DNA of 64,000 nt from the NCBI GenBank assembly GCA_900473915.1, contig UCNG01000025.1:1-64000 (forward strand). The letters run 5' to 3'. The position numbers and the translations under genes were made by a program. This DNA is from Hyphomicrobiales bacterium. Lineage in GTDB: Bacteria > Pseudomonadota > Alphaproteobacteria > Rhizobiales > Rhizobiaceae. Positions 43,824 through 53,689 of this stretch are shown in pieces (within the stretch, counting starts at the first letter, position 1; each line of letters opens with the position of its first letter). The notes beneath the pieces were generated by a model. It saw only the letters and a list, made by a program, of their open reading frames with translations, was not told where the DNA came from and did not search any database.

Positions 43824-44363
43824 TCAGCGCACTTGATCAAGAAGGCGCTTGCATTCCAGCAGGTCGAACAGGGCTTCCTGCAGGAGCGAGCGGTTGTCCT
43901 TCGATGGCCGCTTTCCGTCGGCTCCGATGGGGCCGTCCTCCTCGCCCTTCAACAGGCCGAAAAGCTTGCGTGCCGGTTGTGGTGCCTTGATGCCGCTCGG
44001 CAGAGCCATTTCATTATCCGCCGCCTCTTCCGCAGCGCGCTTGTCAGCAGCGGCCTGCTTCTGGCGAGTGATCGCCTCAATGGCCTGAACGTCGCCATTG
44101 CCGAGCGCGATGATGAACTGCGCATTGTTTTCGCGCAGAAGACGCTGCACACCCTTGATGGTATAGCCCTGATCGTAGAGCAGGTGGCGAATGCCCTTCA
44201 GCAACTCCACATCGAGCGGTCGATAATATCGACGGCCGCCGCCACGCTTCATGGGCTTGATCTGGGTAAAGCGTGTTTCCCAGAAACGCAGCACGTGTTG
44301 CGGAAGATCCAGATCCTCCGCTACTTCGCTGATCGTCCTGAATGCATCAGGGCTCTTGTCCAT
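43824..44363 (-). CDS. MerR-family transcriptional regulator
   Basis: 179 residues from the ATG at 44363 (aaaggg eight bases upstream); an in-frame ATG at 44399 is an alternative. The N-terminal DNA-binding domain reads [30 protein letters not shown] and [16 protein letters not shown], typical of the uncharacterised MerR proteins encoded next to ihfA in Rhizobiales. The C-terminal half is polar and Ala/Lys rich, with no cysteine-rich metal site, so the ligand is unknown. It follows ihfA on the same strand after a terminator. Confidence 0.85.
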   Translation of the reverse strand: MDKSPDAFRTISEVAEDLDLPQHVLRFWETRFTQIKPMKRGGGRRYYRPLDVELLKGIRHLLYDQGYTIKGVQRLLRENNAQFIIALGNGDVQAIEAITRQKQAAADKRAAEEAADNEMALPSGIKAPQPARKLFGLLKGEEDGPIGADGKRPSKDNRSLLQEALFDLLECKRLLDQVR

Positions 44364-44813
44364 TCCACTTGCCCTTTCCAGAGGTTCGGGTTTCGCCATT
44401 ACGGCGCAACCTCGCCGATCCAGATAGTTCAACTCGCCAACGCAGACGCGCTTGCTACACCAAAGCCGTTTCAGCATCGGATTTTAAAGGACGGGAGTTA
44501 ACAATCTCCAGCATGCAAAAAGGCACAGCTCAACGTCATTCAAAACCGGACGGTGCTCAACGCAGACTCGTTCTGAAAAACTTGCCGCTTTTCAGAATTG
44601 CAATATTAGCAGAGCGATTCGCTCCGTAAAATCCATTATATAATATCAGAGCTTTATAAGCATCCCTTCACGCAAAACGGAAGGCAATGCAGCCTGCGCC
44701 TCGGCATATAAAGCCAGGCAACGGCATCCTGCGCCAAGCACAAACCGCCCCGCACTTACCCCTGGGTCAGGCACGGAAGGAACGTATGTCGACTTGAGGT
44801 GATGGCGCAAAAA
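44364..44813. other. Gene-free region between merR and ihfA
   Basis: About 450 bp without a supported gene. It contains a perfect 9-bp inverted repeat, ttctgaaaa (44571-44579) with ttttcagaa (44589-44597), and an A+T-rich stretch at 44600-44660 that could carry the merR promoter. A small RNA cannot be excluded. Confidence 0.5.
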
Positions 44814-44842
44814 CAAAAATGCTGCCCATTGGACAGCATTTC
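44814..44842 (-). terminator. Terminator of ihfA
   Basis: On the minus strand aaatgctgtcc pairs with ggcagcattt (one bulged base) around aatg and is followed by a T-rich run (TTGTTTTTG), six bases after the ihfA stop codon. Confidence 0.8.
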
Positions 44843-44847
44843 AGGAA

Positions 44848-45171
44848 TTATTTCTGGCTTTTGGCTTCGCGCTTCTGGTGTTCCTGCAAGATACGCTGCT
44901 TGAGAACGTTCGAAGCCTTGAAAGTCATCACACGGCGGGGAAGAATTGGAACCTCCTCGCCAGTTTTCGGATTGCGGCCAATGCGCTCGTTCTTGTCGCG
45001 AACCTGAAATGTCGCGAAAGACGACAATTTCACGGTTTCGCCGTTGACGATAGCGTCACAGACTTCATCGAGGATCATCTCGACCAAAGCCGCCGACTCC
45101 GTTCTGGAAAGGCCTACCTTACGATAGACAGCCTCTGCCAGATCAGCTCGCGTGACCGTCTTACCTCCCAT
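44848..45171 (-). CDS. ihfA: Integration host factor subunit alpha
   Basis: 107 residues of the HU/IHF family. The N-terminus [20 protein letters not shown], the family signature [12 protein letters not shown] and the DNA-bending arm around it identify the alpha subunit. With IHF-beta it bends DNA at specific sites in promoters, recombination sites and origins. The frame extends upstream of the ATG at 45171 without family similarity. It lies downstream of fabH, the common Rhizobiales order plsX-fabH-ihfA-merR. Confidence 0.95.
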   Translation of the reverse strand: MGGKTVTRADLAEAVYRKVGLSRTESAALVEMILDEVCDAIVNGETVKLSSFATFQVRDKNERIGRNPKTGEEVPILPRRVMTFKASNVLKQRILQEHQKREAKSQK

Positions 45172-45288
45172 GACCAAACCTGCCTGGTTAGCGTTTGAAC
45201 AGATAATATCCTTACGTGACAGGACGTTACACAAATAAAAGCGCAACGGTCAAGCCGCGAGTTCTCTCGCGGCAGATCAAATTTGCAC

Positions 45289-46260
45289 TTACCAGCGCAA
45301 CAGGACCGCGCCCCAGGTGAATCCGCCGCCCATTGCCTCCAGCAGCACGAGGTCACCCTTCTTGATGCGACCGTCGGCAACAGCGGTCGCCAAAGCCAGC
45401 GGAACCGATGCCGCCGAGGTATTGCCGTGGCGATCCACGGTGATGACCACCTTGTTGTCGGCGATATTCAGTTTCTTGGCCGAAGCGTCGATAATGCGCT
45501 TGTTGGCCTGGTGCGGGACGAACCAATCGATATCCTCGGCAGTAAGCCCAGTTTCCGCGAAGGAAGCCTCGATAACGTCCGTAATCATGCCGACCGCGTG
45601 CTTGAAGACTTCACGGCCTTCCATGCGCAGGTGGCCGACGGTCTGGGTCGTAGACGGACCGCCATCCACAAAAAGTTTTTCCTTGTGATTGCCGTCCGAA
45701 CGCAGATTGGCAGCAAGAACGCCGCGATCGGAAGTCAGCCCGTTGCCTTCGGCAGCTTCCAGAACCAGCGCGCCAGCGCCATCGCCGAACAGGACACAGG
45801 TCGTGCGGTCGCTCCAGTCGAGGATACGCGAAAACGTTTCCGCGCCGATCACCAGAACCCGCTTCGCCATGCCGCCGCGGATATAGAGGTCCGCTGTCGT
45901 GATGGCATAGATGAAGCCGCTGCAAACGGCTTGCATATCGAACGCAAAACCGCTCGTGATTCCAAGCTCACGCTGGATCTCGACAGCACTTGCCGGGAAG
46001 GTGTGGTTGGGTGTGGAGGTGGCCAGAAGAACGAGATCGATATCGGTCGGTTGCAAACCGGCATTTTCGATTGCTGCGCGAGCCGCCGCCGTGCCAAGCG
46101 AAACCGTGGTTTCATCCTCGCCCGCGATATGACGTTCGCGGATGCCGGTGCGCTGCACGATCCACTCGTCCGAGGTTTCGATAATACCTTCGAAATCGGT
46201 ATTCTTCATGACCCGCTTCGGCAATGCCGAACCGATACCCCGCACGACAGATCTTATCAT
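45289..46260 (-). CDS. fabH: Beta-ketoacyl-ACP synthase III
   Basis: 323 residues of the thiolase fold. The catalytic cysteine is in [11 protein letters not shown], the histidine in PHQANKRII and the asparagine in [11 protein letters not shown]. It condenses acetyl-CoA with malonyl-ACP to start fatty acid synthesis. Length is standard. It follows plsX by 82 bases on the same strand and is likely co-transcribed with it, linking phospholipid and fatty acid synthesis. Confidence 0.97.
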   Translation of the reverse strand: MIRSVVRGIGSALPKRVMKNTDFEGIIETSDEWIVQRTGIRERHIAGEDETTVSLGTAAARAAIENAGLQPTDIDLVLLATSTPNHTFPASAVEIQRELGITSGFAFDMQAVCSGFIYAITTADLYIRGGMAKRVLVIGAETFSRILDWSDRTTCVLFGDGAGALVLEAAEGNGLTSDRGVLAANLRSDGNHKEKLFVDGGPSTTQTVGHLRMEGREVFKHAVGMITDVIEASFAETGLTAEDIDWFVPHQANKRIIDASAKKLNIADNKVVITVDRHGNTSAASVPLALATAVADGRIKKGDLVLLEAMGGGFTWGAVLLRW

Positions 46261-46342
46261 CTCTTATTTCCTGTCCTCAAAAGCGACCGAAGCATTTCCG
46301 CCTGAACGGTCGAGAATTCTGGCCCTGTAAAATGGGCAAAGG

Positions 46343-47401
46343 TTATTTCGCCGCTTCCCCGCCCTCACCGGACGAAACATGCGGATGACTGTGGTGGAAA
46401 TGCGCCAGATCGGCCTCGATCTTTTCCAGAAGGCGGTTTCTCACCATGTCATAGCCGACTTCCACCGCCGAACAGAAGCCCTCAGCGTTCGCGCCGCCGT
46501 GACTCTTGATGACGATGCCGCTCAAGCCCAGAAACACGCCGCCATTGACCTTGTTCGGGTCCATCTTTTCGCGCAGGCGATCAAACGCGCCCTTGGCGAA
46601 AACATAGCCGATCTTGGCAAGCAGCGTACGGCTCATGGCCTGGCGCAGCAGAGACGCCATCTGGCGCGCGGTGCCTTCGGCGGTCTTGAGCGCAATATTG
46701 CCGGTGAACCCTTCGGTCACGACCACATCCACCCTGCCCTTGCCGATATCGTTGCCTTCAACAAAACCGGCATATTCCAGCCCTTCCAGCGGCGTGTCGC
46801 GCAGGATCTGGCCAGCTTCCTTGATCTCGTCGAGACCCTTTACCTCTTCCGTGCCGACATTCAGGAGCCCGACGGTCGGCTTGCGCACCTCGAACAAGGC
46901 ACGCGCCATACCGGCACCCATAACGGCATAATCGACAAGCTGCCGTGCATCGGCGCCAATCGTGGCGCCAATGTCGAGCACAATGCTTTCGCCGCGCAGC
47001 GTCGGCCAGATGCCCGCAATCGCCGGACGCTCCACGTCCGACATCATGCGCAGGCAGAATTTGGACATGGCCATCAACGCACCGGTATTGCCAGCGGAGA
47101 TGCACGCCTGCGCGTCGCCGGTCTTTACAGCCTCGATGGCCTGCCACATGGACGACTTGCCCCGACCGGCGCGCAGCGCCTGGCTCGGCTTGTCATCCAT
47201 GCTGATGGCAACCTCGCTCTCGCGGAACTCGGACGCGGCCTTCAGTTTTGGAAAGCGGGCCAGCACCGGCTCCACCTGCGCGGGGAGACCGAAAAATATG
47301 AAGCGGATGTCAGGATGACGCTCAAGCGCCTTCGCTGCGCCGGGGATGACCACTTCAGGGCCAAAATCACCGCCCATAGCGTCAATCGAAATTTTGATCA
47401 C
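46343..47401 (-). CDS. plsX: Phosphate acyltransferase PlsX
   Basis: 352 residues, normal length. The N-terminus [20 protein letters not shown] and the segments [15 protein letters not shown] ([11 protein letters not shown]) and [14 protein letters not shown] are the PlsX signatures. The peripheral membrane enzyme makes acyl phosphate from acyl-ACP for the PlsY pathway of phosphatidic acid synthesis. The ATG at 47401 follows a 116-bp gap after the yceD-like gene. Confidence 0.97.
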   Translation of the reverse strand: MIKISIDAMGGDFGPEVVIPGAAKALERHPDIRFIFFGLPAQVEPVLARFPKLKAASEFRESEVAISMDDKPSQALRAGRGKSSMWQAIEAVKTGDAQACISAGNTGALMAMSKFCLRMMSDVERPAIAGIWPTLRGESIVLDIGATIGADARQLVDYAVMGAGMARALFEVRKPTVGLLNVGTEEVKGLDEIKEAGQILRDTPLEGLEYAGFVEGNDIGKGRVDVVVTEGFTGNIALKTAEGTARQMASLLRQAMSRTLLAKIGYVFAKGAFDRLREKMDPNKVNGGVFLGLSGIVIKSHGGANAEGFCSAVEVGYDMVRNRLLEKIEADLAHFHHSHPHVSSGEGGEAAK

Positions 47402-47517
47402 TCTTGATTATTCCTGTGCGATCCCTGTCCCTGCCCTGCCCTTGCAGCAGACAGGTTTTCGGCGAAAATAGTGTTTTTGCGTTTCCGCACAACCAAATTC
47501 TATCAAACCACTGCGAA

Positions 47518-48075
47518 TTACGGCTTCTTTTGCCATTCCGAAAGCTTGGCGAATGGCGAAACAGGCTTCTCGTCTCCCTCACCGTCTCCAAAAACCTTCG
47601 GCTCGCTGTCTTCCGGCAGTCCGGGCTTGCGCGGATAAGGATCGATGGCGAGATCGAAGAACTCTTCCGCAATCGCACCCACATCAATCTTGTCGCCGAC
47701 AAAAACTTCCGGACTGTCAGCCCCTTCCGCATCGAGCAGCATTTCGCCGCTTTCATCAAGCTGTATCCGCGCAAGCCGCGAATTTTCCGGCACGAAGATG
47801 GTGTCGACTTCTTCGGCGATGCTGTTGGTCAGCGGCTCCAGCGTCACGACGCAGGACTGAACGATTTCCGCATCGATGCGACCGCGCACCCGGATACCGT
47901 CCTTTTTCCAGGGCGTAATCAGAAATTCTGCGGCAAAAGCGTTCACGGCCTCAAGTCCATGATCTGTCGCGAGCGCTGCGCGCTCTTTCTCATCCGTGCC
48001 TATTTTCACCGTTACGCCCTTTTGCGGCAGGTGAAGAACCGGAACAGGATAGGTAAGCGCCGGTTTATCAGTCAT
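47518..48075 (-). CDS. YceD/DUF177 family protein
   Basis: 185 residues from the ATG at 48075; the ATG two codons upstream is too close to the aagg site, and earlier codons lack similarity. The region VQSCVVTLEPLTNSIAEEVDTIFVP contains the conserved cysteine and the TLEP segment of the DUF177 family; the C-terminus PYPRKPG (DPYPRKPGL) and SPFAKLSEW is also typical. In other bacteria and plastids such proteins affect 23S rRNA accumulation. The position before plsX and fabH is conserved, although in many bacteria rpmF lies between. Confidence 0.88.
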   Translation of the reverse strand: MTDKPALTYPVPVLHLPQKGVTVKIGTDEKERAALATDHGLEAVNAFAAEFLITPWKKDGIRVRGRIDAEIVQSCVVTLEPLTNSIAEEVDTIFVPENSRLARIQLDESGEMLLDAEGADSPEVFVGDKIDVGAIAEEFFDLAIDPYPRKPGLPEDSEPKVFGDGEGDEKPVSPFAKLSEWQKKP

Positions 48076-48124
48076 TCTCATTGGCCTTTTCAGCATTGTT
48101 CGTTGGCGCAAGGCCATCTTTGAC

Positions 48125-48168
48125 GCGCATCTTGTCCCGAAAACCGCTTCACACTTTTCAGGATGCGC
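48125..48168. repeat. Short palindrome related to the Bru-RS core
   Basis: 44 bp bounded by gcgcatc (48125-48131) and gatgcgc (48162-48168). The interior ccgaaaaccgcttcacacttttca matches the Bru-RS right half. It lies between the CBP3-like and YceD-like genes and includes the stop codon of the former. Confidence 0.72.
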
Positions 48169-48706
48169 TCTTGTCTGCATCCATATAGGAAATGTCGCCC
48201 GCCGCCAAAGCGTCGTCCGCAATTTTTTGCAAGCCGTCGCGGCACTCAAGAACATATTCACTTAAATGGTGGGCATGCGGCCAGAATTCGAGGTCTGGCC
48301 GGATATTTCGCGTTAGCGCCGCTGCCAGCTCGTCCGCGTCATTTGCATCCAGCGCCTCGCCATAGGCCGCCACGCGACCATAAAACATGCGCGCAAGCTT
48401 CTTCATGCGTTTCGGCACGCCCTGATCGCCTATGCCGAGTTCGCGCAGCGAATGGTCGACGTCCTTGAAAAACTCGTCCGCAATTTCCTGCGCCAGGTCG
48501 GCAAGCGCCTTGTTTTCCCCTCTCATGCGATGAAGCGCGAGAAAAATATGCAGGGACAGCATTTCATAGCGGCCAAGCGGGGTATCCGGCACCTGAAATT
48601 GTGCATAAAACCGTTTTTGCCGCGCCGCCGCCACGATCACCTCGTAAACGCGAAGCACAATAGCCTCGTTTGCTTTCGATTTGCGGCGGAATAGTTGGAG
48701 AATCAT
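48158..48706 (-). CDS. Ubiquinol-cytochrome c chaperone (CBP3-like)
   Basis: 182 residues from the ATG at 48706; the frame runs far upstream but that part overlaps the divergent bamE gene. RFYAQFQVPDTPLGRYEMLSLHIFL and FKDVDHSLRELGIGD identify the CBP3/UQCC1 family, assembly chaperones for cytochrome b of the bc1 complex. The usual order in alphaproteobacteria is this gene followed by yceD and plsX. Its last codons (SAS-stop) lie inside a short palindromic repeat. Confidence 0.87.
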   Translation of the reverse strand: MILQLFRRKSKANEAIVLRVYEVIVAAARQKRFYAQFQVPDTPLGRYEMLSLHIFLALHRMRGENKALADLAQEIADEFFKDVDHSLRELGIGDQGVPKRMKKLARMFYGRVAAYGEALDANDADELAAALTRNIRPDLEFWPHAHHLSEYVLECRDGLQKIADDALAAGDISYMDADKSAS

Positions 48707-48795
48707 GTCCGTACGACCGTTCCAGTTGCATAAATAAGCAAGGTGGTTTACCGAAGTTCTCCCGACGGCGAAAGTGCCGCGCTGATTTAGAATGT

Positions 48796-49335
48796 ATGGA
48801 GAGGTCTTTGTTGCAGCGAATTTTTCCAAATGCATCCTCTGGCGTACGCAAGCAGCGTGCCCTTCTTGCAGGCACGGCAATTCTCGTCGCAGTCGCTCTT
48901 GCCGGGTGCAACACCGCATCCACGCTCAATCCGTCCGAAACGCTGACGGAAGGTTACGTGCTCGATCAGAACGCGCTTGATTCGGTTCCGGTCGGCTCCA
49001 GCCGCGAACAGGTGCTTCTGGCGCTGGGTACGCCGTCCACCACCGCGACCTTCGACAATGAAGTGTTCTACTACATTTCGCAGAAGCGTTATCGCGCCGC
49101 GCAGTTCATGAAGCCGAAAATCATCGAGCGCCGGATCCTCGCCATTTATTTCGACAAGGATGGCAAGATCGAGCATATCGCCAATTACGGCCTGAAAGAC
49201 GGCAAGCTGTTCGATTTCGTGTCGCGCACCACGCCGACCGGCGGCAAGGACCAGACATTCCTCGGTCAGATCATTCAGGGTGTTTCCAAGGCCCCGACAT
49301 CGCTGCCGGGTGCTTCAGGTGGCCCCAACAACTGA
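48796..49335 (+). CDS. bamE: Outer-membrane assembly lipoprotein BamE (SmpA/OmlA)
   Basis: 179 residues with a lipoprotein signal ending VALAGC (cysteine near residue 35). The BamE fold follows: LDSVPVGSSREQVLLALGTPS, VFYYISQKRYRAAQFM and ILAIYFDKDGKIEHIANYG. BamE is a lipoprotein of the BAM complex that inserts beta-barrel proteins. The ATG at 48796 has no good ribosome site. The ggagagg that overlaps it could serve a TTG at 48808 or 48811, so the true start may be a few codons later. It is divergent from the CBP3-like gene. Confidence 0.88.
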   Translation: MERSLLQRIFPNASSGVRKQRALLAGTAILVAVALAGCNTASTLNPSETLTEGYVLDQNALDSVPVGSSREQVLLALGTPSTTATFDNEVFYYISQKRYRAAQFMKPKIIERRILAIYFDKDGKIEHIANYGLKDGKLFDFVSRTTPTGGKDQTFLGQIIQGVSKAPTSLPGASGGPNN

Positions 49336-49358
49336 TCCAAACGGATATATACCAACAG

Positions 49359-49390
49359 AAAACCCGCCTTTACGGCGGGTTTTCCTTTTA
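49359..49390. terminator. Bidirectional terminator between bamE and hppA
   Basis: Perfect 10-bp stem aaaacccgcc (49359-49368) with ggcgggtttt (49374-49383), loop tttac, then CCTTTTA. It serves bamE and, on the other strand, the convergent hppA. Confidence 0.88.
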
Positions 49391-49404
49391 TAGGGCTGGT
49401 TACA

Positions 49405-51561
49405 TCACGTCATATGCGCCAGCACGGCCAGCAGCAGAAGAGCCACAATGTTGGTGATCTTGATGGCCGGATTGACCGCCGGACCTGCCGTATCCTTGTA
49501 GGGATCGCCCACCGTATCGCCGGTCACCGATGCCTTGTGCGCTTCCGACCCTTTCAGGTGTTTCACGCCGTCGGCATCGGTAAACCCGTCCTCGAAGCTC
49601 TTCTTGGCATTGTCCCAGGCACCGCCGCCGGACGTCATGGAAATCGCTACGAACAGCCCGTTGATGATGACGCCGAGAAGCGATGCGCCAAGCGCTGCAA
49701 AGGCCGCAGCTTTCGAGCCTGAGATGAGCAGCACGCCGAAATAGACGACAATCGGCGCCAACACAGGCAGAAGCGACGGGATAATCATCTCGCGGATAGC
49801 CGCTTTGGTCAAAAGATCGACAGCCCGGGCATAGTCCGGACGCTCCTTGCCAGTCATGATTCCCGGCTTTTCGCGGAACTGGCGGCGCACTTCCTGCACC
49901 ACCGCACCCCCTGCCCGGCCCACGGCCGTCATAGCCATGCCGCCGAACAGATAGGGGATCAGGCCACCGAAGATCAGCCCCGCAACCACATAAGGGTTGG
50001 AGAGATCGAAGGAGACCGGCCCCATATCCGCGAAATAGGGATAGGTCTGTCCGTTGGCGGCAAAATAGGCCAGATCGTTGGAATAGGCCGCAAACAGCAC
50101 CAGCGCGCCGAGACCTGCCGAACCGATGGCATAGCCCTTGGTGACGGCCTTGGTGGTGTTGCCGACCGCATCGAGCGCATCGGTGGCCTTGCGGACTTCC
50201 GGGTCGAGACCGGCCATTTCCGCAATACCGCCCGCATTATCGGTCACTGGACCGAAGGCATCGAGCGCGACGATCATGCCGGCAATGCCGAGCATGGCGG
50301 TGACCGCGATAGCGGTCCCGAACAGGCCCGCAAGCTGGTAGGTCGAGATAATGCCGCCGACAATCACGATGGCTGGAAGCGCAGTCGATTCCAAAGAAAC
50401 AGCCAGCCCCTGAATGACATTGGTGCCATGCCCCGTCACCGAAGCTTGCGCGATGGAATTGACCGGGCGTTTGTTGGTGCCTGTATAATATTCCGTAATC
50501 ACCACGATCAGGCCGGTAACAATGAGACCGATCAATCCGCAGATGAAGAGATTGGTGCCGGTGATGCTTTTGCCGGCCACCGTTCCGATCTCGCCCCAGC
50601 CAATCGTCAGCGTGTTGGCCACGGCAAGGCCGACAATGGAAAGCAGGCCTGTTGCGATCAGACCCTTATAGAGCGCGCCCATGATGGAGCCGTCCACGCT
50701 GAGCTTGACGAAGAACGTGCCGATAATCGACGTAATCACGCAGGCGCCGCAGATCATCAGCGGATAGAGCATGACGCTCGAAAGAACGTCCGATCCATTG
50801 AAGAAAATCGCGCCAAGAACCATGGTGGCAACGACCGTCACCGCGTAGGTCTCAAACAGGTCCGCGGCCATGCCCGCGCAATCGCCGACATTGTCGCCGA
50901 CATTATCCGCAATGGTCGCAGGGTTGCGCGGATCATCCTCGGGGATACCGGCTTCCACCTTGCCGACAAGATCGCCGCCAACGTCAGCACCCTTGGTAAA
51001 GATACCGCCGCCAAGACGCGCAAAGATCGAGATCAGCGAAGCGCCGAAACCGAGCGACACCAGCGCGTCGATAACTGTGCGGTCAGAGGGCGAATAGCCA
51101 AGCCAGACGGTGAGAATGAAGTAGTAGACCGAGACACCGAGAAGTGCCAACCCGGCCACCAGAAGGCCGGTAATGGCCCCGGACTTGAAGGCCAGTTCAA
51201 GCCCCCCGGCGAGGCTGAGCGATGCCGCCTGCGCGGTGCGCACATTGGCACGGACCGACACATGCATTCCGATGAAGCCCGTAACGCCCGACAGAACCGC
51301 GCCGATCAGGAAGCCAATCGCGGCGCTGATCGACAGCAAATACCAGGCTGCCAGAAAAACCACGACGCCAACGATCGCAATCGTTGAATATTGTCTTGTG
51401 AGATAGGCTGAGGCACCCTCGCGGATGGCTTCAGCAATTTCCTGCATGCGCTGCGTCCCCTGATCGGCTGCGAGAACCGAACGGATCGCCCATATGGCGA
51501 AAAGAACGGAAAGCACACCGCAGGCAATGACGAGAACTAAAACTGCCACTCCCATTTGCAT
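49405..51561 (-). CDS. hppA: Membrane-bound proton-translocating pyrophosphatase
   Basis: 718 residues with about sixteen transmembrane helices. The pyrophosphate-binding loop [20 protein letters not shown] and [19 protein letters not shown] are complete. The determinant [14 protein letters not shown] has lysine where K+-dependent enzymes have alanine, so it should be K+-independent and H+-pumping. The start at 51561 has ggag upstream and gives standard length; an 84-codon extension lacks support. The enzyme couples pyrophosphate hydrolysis to proton export from the cytoplasm. It has its own promoter region upstream and ends at the bamE/hppA terminator. Confidence 0.95.
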   Translation of the reverse strand: MQMGVAVLVLVIACGVLSVLFAIWAIRSVLAADQGTQRMQEIAEAIREGASAYLTRQYSTIAIVGVVVFLAAWYLLSISAAIGFLIGAVLSGVTGFIGMHVSVRANVRTAQAASLSLAGGLELAFKSGAITGLLVAGLALLGVSVYYFILTVWLGYSPSDRTVIDALVSLGFGASLISIFARLGGGIFTKGADVGGDLVGKVEAGIPEDDPRNPATIADNVGDNVGDCAGMAADLFETYAVTVVATMVLGAIFFNGSDVLSSVMLYPLMICGACVITSIIGTFFVKLSVDGSIMGALYKGLIATGLLSIVGLAVANTLTIGWGEIGTVAGKSITGTNLFICGLIGLIVTGLIVVITEYYTGTNKRPVNSIAQASVTGHGTNVIQGLAVSLESTALPAIVIVGGIISTYQLAGLFGTAIAVTAMLGIAGMIVALDAFGPVTDNAGGIAEMAGLDPEVRKATDALDAVGNTTKAVTKGYAIGSAGLGALVLFAAYSNDLAYFAANGQTYPYFADMGPVSFDLSNPYVVAGLIFGGLIPYLFGGMAMTAVGRAGGAVVQEVRRQFREKPGIMTGKERPDYARAVDLLTKAAIREMIIPSLLPVLAPIVVYFGVLLISGSKAAAFAALGASLLGVIINGLFVAISMTSGGGAWDNAKKSFEDGFTDADGVKHLKGSEAHKASVTGDTVGDPYKDTAGPAVNPAIKITNIVALLLLAVLAHMT

Positions 51562-51580
51562 AAAGGCCAACTCCCATTGA

Positions 51581-51620
51581 GCGCATTCCGAAAAGTGAGA
51601 AACGGTTCGGGAAAATGCGC
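51581..51620. repeat. Short palindrome related to the Bru-RS core
   Basis: Arms gcgcatt (51581-51587) and aatgcgc (51614-51620) enclose ccgaaaagtgagaaacggtt, similar to the complement of the element at 48125-48168. It is about 20 bp upstream of the hppA start and so lies in its leader. Confidence 0.68.
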
Positions 51621-51950
51621 GGCCACCCAATTGGAGCGCCGGTCCGTTTCCAGATAGACCGAAACGCGCCCCATAGTTCGCGCTGGCTGCCGTCAGACCG
51701 CAAACCGCGATTGCCAGCAGGCGCATGCGCAGGATAGGCCCGAAAACCCCTCCCCGGACCCGACTGAGCGGCATGGAAGTGCCTGAAGCCGAATAAGAGA
51801 TACCGGGCTTCAACGGTATATTGATTGGGGAACTTACGCCTTGGAATCAATCAATTGGCGCGATTCCCTGCATTTCAGCATTCTCAATGCCGCGCAACCA
51901 ACATGCGAAACGGTTTAACAAACGTCAAGTCGTTCTTTGCCAGCGTACAA

Positions 51951-51988
51951 TGAAAGAAGGGCCGCGATTTCTCACAGCCCTTCTTTCA
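51951..51988 (-). terminator. Terminator after nusB
   Basis: Perfect 12-bp stem tgaaagaagggc (51951-51962) with gcccttctttca (51977-51988) and a 14-nt loop, 22 bp after the nusB stop codon. The T-rich arm provides most of the U tract on the minus strand. Confidence 0.72.
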
Positions 51989-52010
51989 ATTCAATTGCGG
52001 GGATGATGCG

Positions 52011-52517
52011 TCAGCGCGGCTTCACGCCACGGCTCTCGCCACGAATGACAAATGCCAGGCGGTCCAGCACTGCATTGACCAGCTTCGGTTCATCCTCGGT
52101 ATAGAACGCCTTGGCAATATCGACATATTCCGACACGATCACAGCCGTCGGCACATCCTTGCGCGTCTGCAATTCCCATGCGCCAGCGCGCAGAATGGCG
52201 CGCAGCGTCGAATCCAGACGCGACAGCGGCCAGTCTTCCGTCAGCGCCTGATGGATCATCGGATCGAGCTTCAGCTGATCCTCGACCACACCGGACACGA
52301 TGGCGCGGAACCATTGCGGGTCGGCATCGAGATATTGCGTGCCGTCGACTTCCTTGCCGAGACGGAAAGCCTCGTATTCGGCCACCACTTCCAGAACGCC
52401 CGTACCGGCAACATCCATCTGATAGAGCGCCTGGACCGCAGCGAGACGGGCAACGCCGCGCTTGTTGGCCGTGCGCAGCAGATTGGGGGTCGGGCGTCCT
52501 TCGGTAGAAGAATTCAT
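52011..52517 (-). CDS. nusB: Transcription antitermination factor NusB
   Basis: 168 residues from the ATG at 52517 (ggag upstream). The all-helical NusB fold is recognised from [44 protein letters not shown] and [27 protein letters not shown]. With NusE (S10) it binds boxA RNA and helps rRNA transcription. It begins six bases after the end of ribH, and is last in the nrdR-ribD-ribE-ribH-nusB unit. Confidence 0.96.
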   Translation of the reverse strand: MNSSTEGRPTPNLLRTANKRGVARLAAVQALYQMDVAGTGVLEVVAEYEAFRLGKEVDGTQYLDADPQWFRAIVSGVVEDQLKLDPMIHQALTEDWPLSRLDSTLRAILRAGAWELQTRKDVPTAVIVSEYVDIAKAFYTEDEPKLVNAVLDRLAFVIRGESRGVKPR

Positions 52518-52522
52518 AATGA

Positions 52523-52984
52523 TCAGACTCCGAACTTCTTGCGCAGATCGATCATGGTCAGCGCGGCGCGGGCAGCAAAACCGCCCTTGTCCTTGTCTTC
52601 GCGGCGGGCGCGAACCCATGCCTGCTCTTCGTTTTCGACCGTCAGGATGCCGTTGCCGATGGCAATGCTTTCCTCGACCGAAAGGTCGGTGAGCGCGCGG
52701 CAGGATTCATTGGACACAATGTCGAAATGATAGGTTTCGCCACGGATAACGGTGCCAAGCGCGACATAGCCATCATATTCCGTGCCGCCATTTTCCTCGC
52801 CATCGAGCGCAAAGGAAATCGTCGCCGGAATTTCGAGAGCACCGGGCACGGTGACGACATCGTAAGTCGCGCCCGCCTCATCCAAGGCTGCCTTTGCGCC
52901 ATCCAGAAGCGCGTCGGCGAGATCATCGTAGAAACGCGCTTCGACAATAAGCAAATGCGGCGCATGCGCCTCGTGCTTGGACAT
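52523..52984 (-). CDS. ribH1: 6,7-dimethyl-8-ribityllumazine synthase 1
   Basis: 153 residues. The conserved motifs are [25 protein letters not shown] with the catalytic histidine, and [14 protein letters not shown]. Brucella has two lumazine synthases; the copy in the riboflavin operon next to nusB is RibH1, a pentamer, while the decameric immunogenic RibH2 is encoded elsewhere. The ATG at 52984 has ggag six bases away. It makes the direct precursor of riboflavin and passes it to riboflavin synthase, encoded upstream. Confidence 0.95.
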   Translation of the reverse strand: MSKHEAHAPHLLIVEARFYDDLADALLDGAKAALDEAGATYDVVTVPGALEIPATISFALDGEENGGTEYDGYVALGTVIRGETYHFDIVSNESCRALTDLSVEESIAIGNGILTVENEEQAWVRARREDKDKGGFAARAALTMIDLRKKFGV

Positions 52985-53080
52985 GAGAGACTCCATGACA
53001 AATTTTGCGGACCGCAACGATTGCGGTCAACGCTCAAAATCGGGATATGCTTTTACAGCCTGGGAATTTAGGCTGTAAGC

Positions 53081-53689
53081 CTATTTCTGATATTGCGCAA
53101 GCCTTGCTGCGTAACGTGCCAGCTGGTCGATCTCAATATTTACCTTGTCGCCCGCTTTTCGCTCGCCCCAGGTCGTGACTTCCAGCGAATGGCGGATCAG
53201 GAGCACATCGAACTCATTTCCATTGACGCCATTGACCGTCAGCGAGGTGCCATCGAGCGCAACCGAGCCCTTCTGGGCAATAAACGGCGCCAGTTCTTCC
53301 GGCGCGCGCAAGGTGAAGCGCACGGCGTCGCCCTCATCCTTTCGCTCGATGATTTCAGCCTGTCCGTCGACATGGCCGGAAACGAGGTGACCGCCCATTT
53401 CATCGCCGAGTTTCAGCGAGCGCTCAAGATTAATGTTCCGTCCGCTCTGCCAATCGGAGATCGTCGTCAGGCGCAGCGCCTCTTCCCACGCCTCAACCTC
53501 GAACCAGCGGGCATTGGTTCCCTTTTCGGGCAAGGCAACGACCGTCAGGCAGACGCCGGAGCAGGCAATCGATGCGCCAAGCTCGATTGTTTCAGGATCA
53601 TATGCGGTTTCAATACGCAGAAGGACGCCTTCATTCAGCGGCTTGATCCGGTCAACCTTGCCGATATCTGTGATAATGCCTGTAAACAT
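53081..53689 (-). CDS. ribE: Riboflavin synthase alpha subunit
   Basis: 202 residues with two lumazine-binding repeats. The start MFTGIITDIGKVDRI is invariant in the family, and the second repeat contains GHLVSGHVDGQAEII. It dismutates two lumazines to riboflavin and a pyrimidine that returns to RibH. The ATG at 53689 has ggaag upstream and overlaps the ribD stop codon by one base; a preceding in-frame TTG is not needed. No FMN riboswitch was seen in the leader. Confidence 0.96.
   Translation of the reverse strand: MFTGIITDIGKVDRIKPLNEGVLLRIETAYDPETIELGASIACSGVCLTVVALPEKGTNARWFEVEAWEEALRLTTISDWQSGRNINLERSLKLGDEMGGHLVSGHVDGQAEIIERKDEGDAVRFTLRAPEELAPFIAQKGSVALDGTSLTVNGVNGNEFDVLLIRHSLEVTTWGERKAGDKVNIEIDQLARYAARLAQYQK

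Larger units (their letters stand above)
51562..52010. other. Intergenic region upstream of hppA with a short palindrome
   Basis: 449 bp with no supported gene. It contains a 40-bp palindrome, 51581-51620 (gcgcatt ... aatgcgc), like the one at 48125, and the nusB terminator at 51951-51988. The remainder should include the hppA promoter. Confidence 0.55.

Noticed and set aside
50428..51387. Long plus-strand frame opposite hppA
   Set aside because: It is the complement of a well-conserved pyrophosphatase and has no ribosome site or recognisable protein.
52985..53080. FMN riboswitch in the riboflavin operon
   Set aside because: The gap is only 96 bp and lacks the conserved RFN helices; the leaders of nrdR and ribD also show none.
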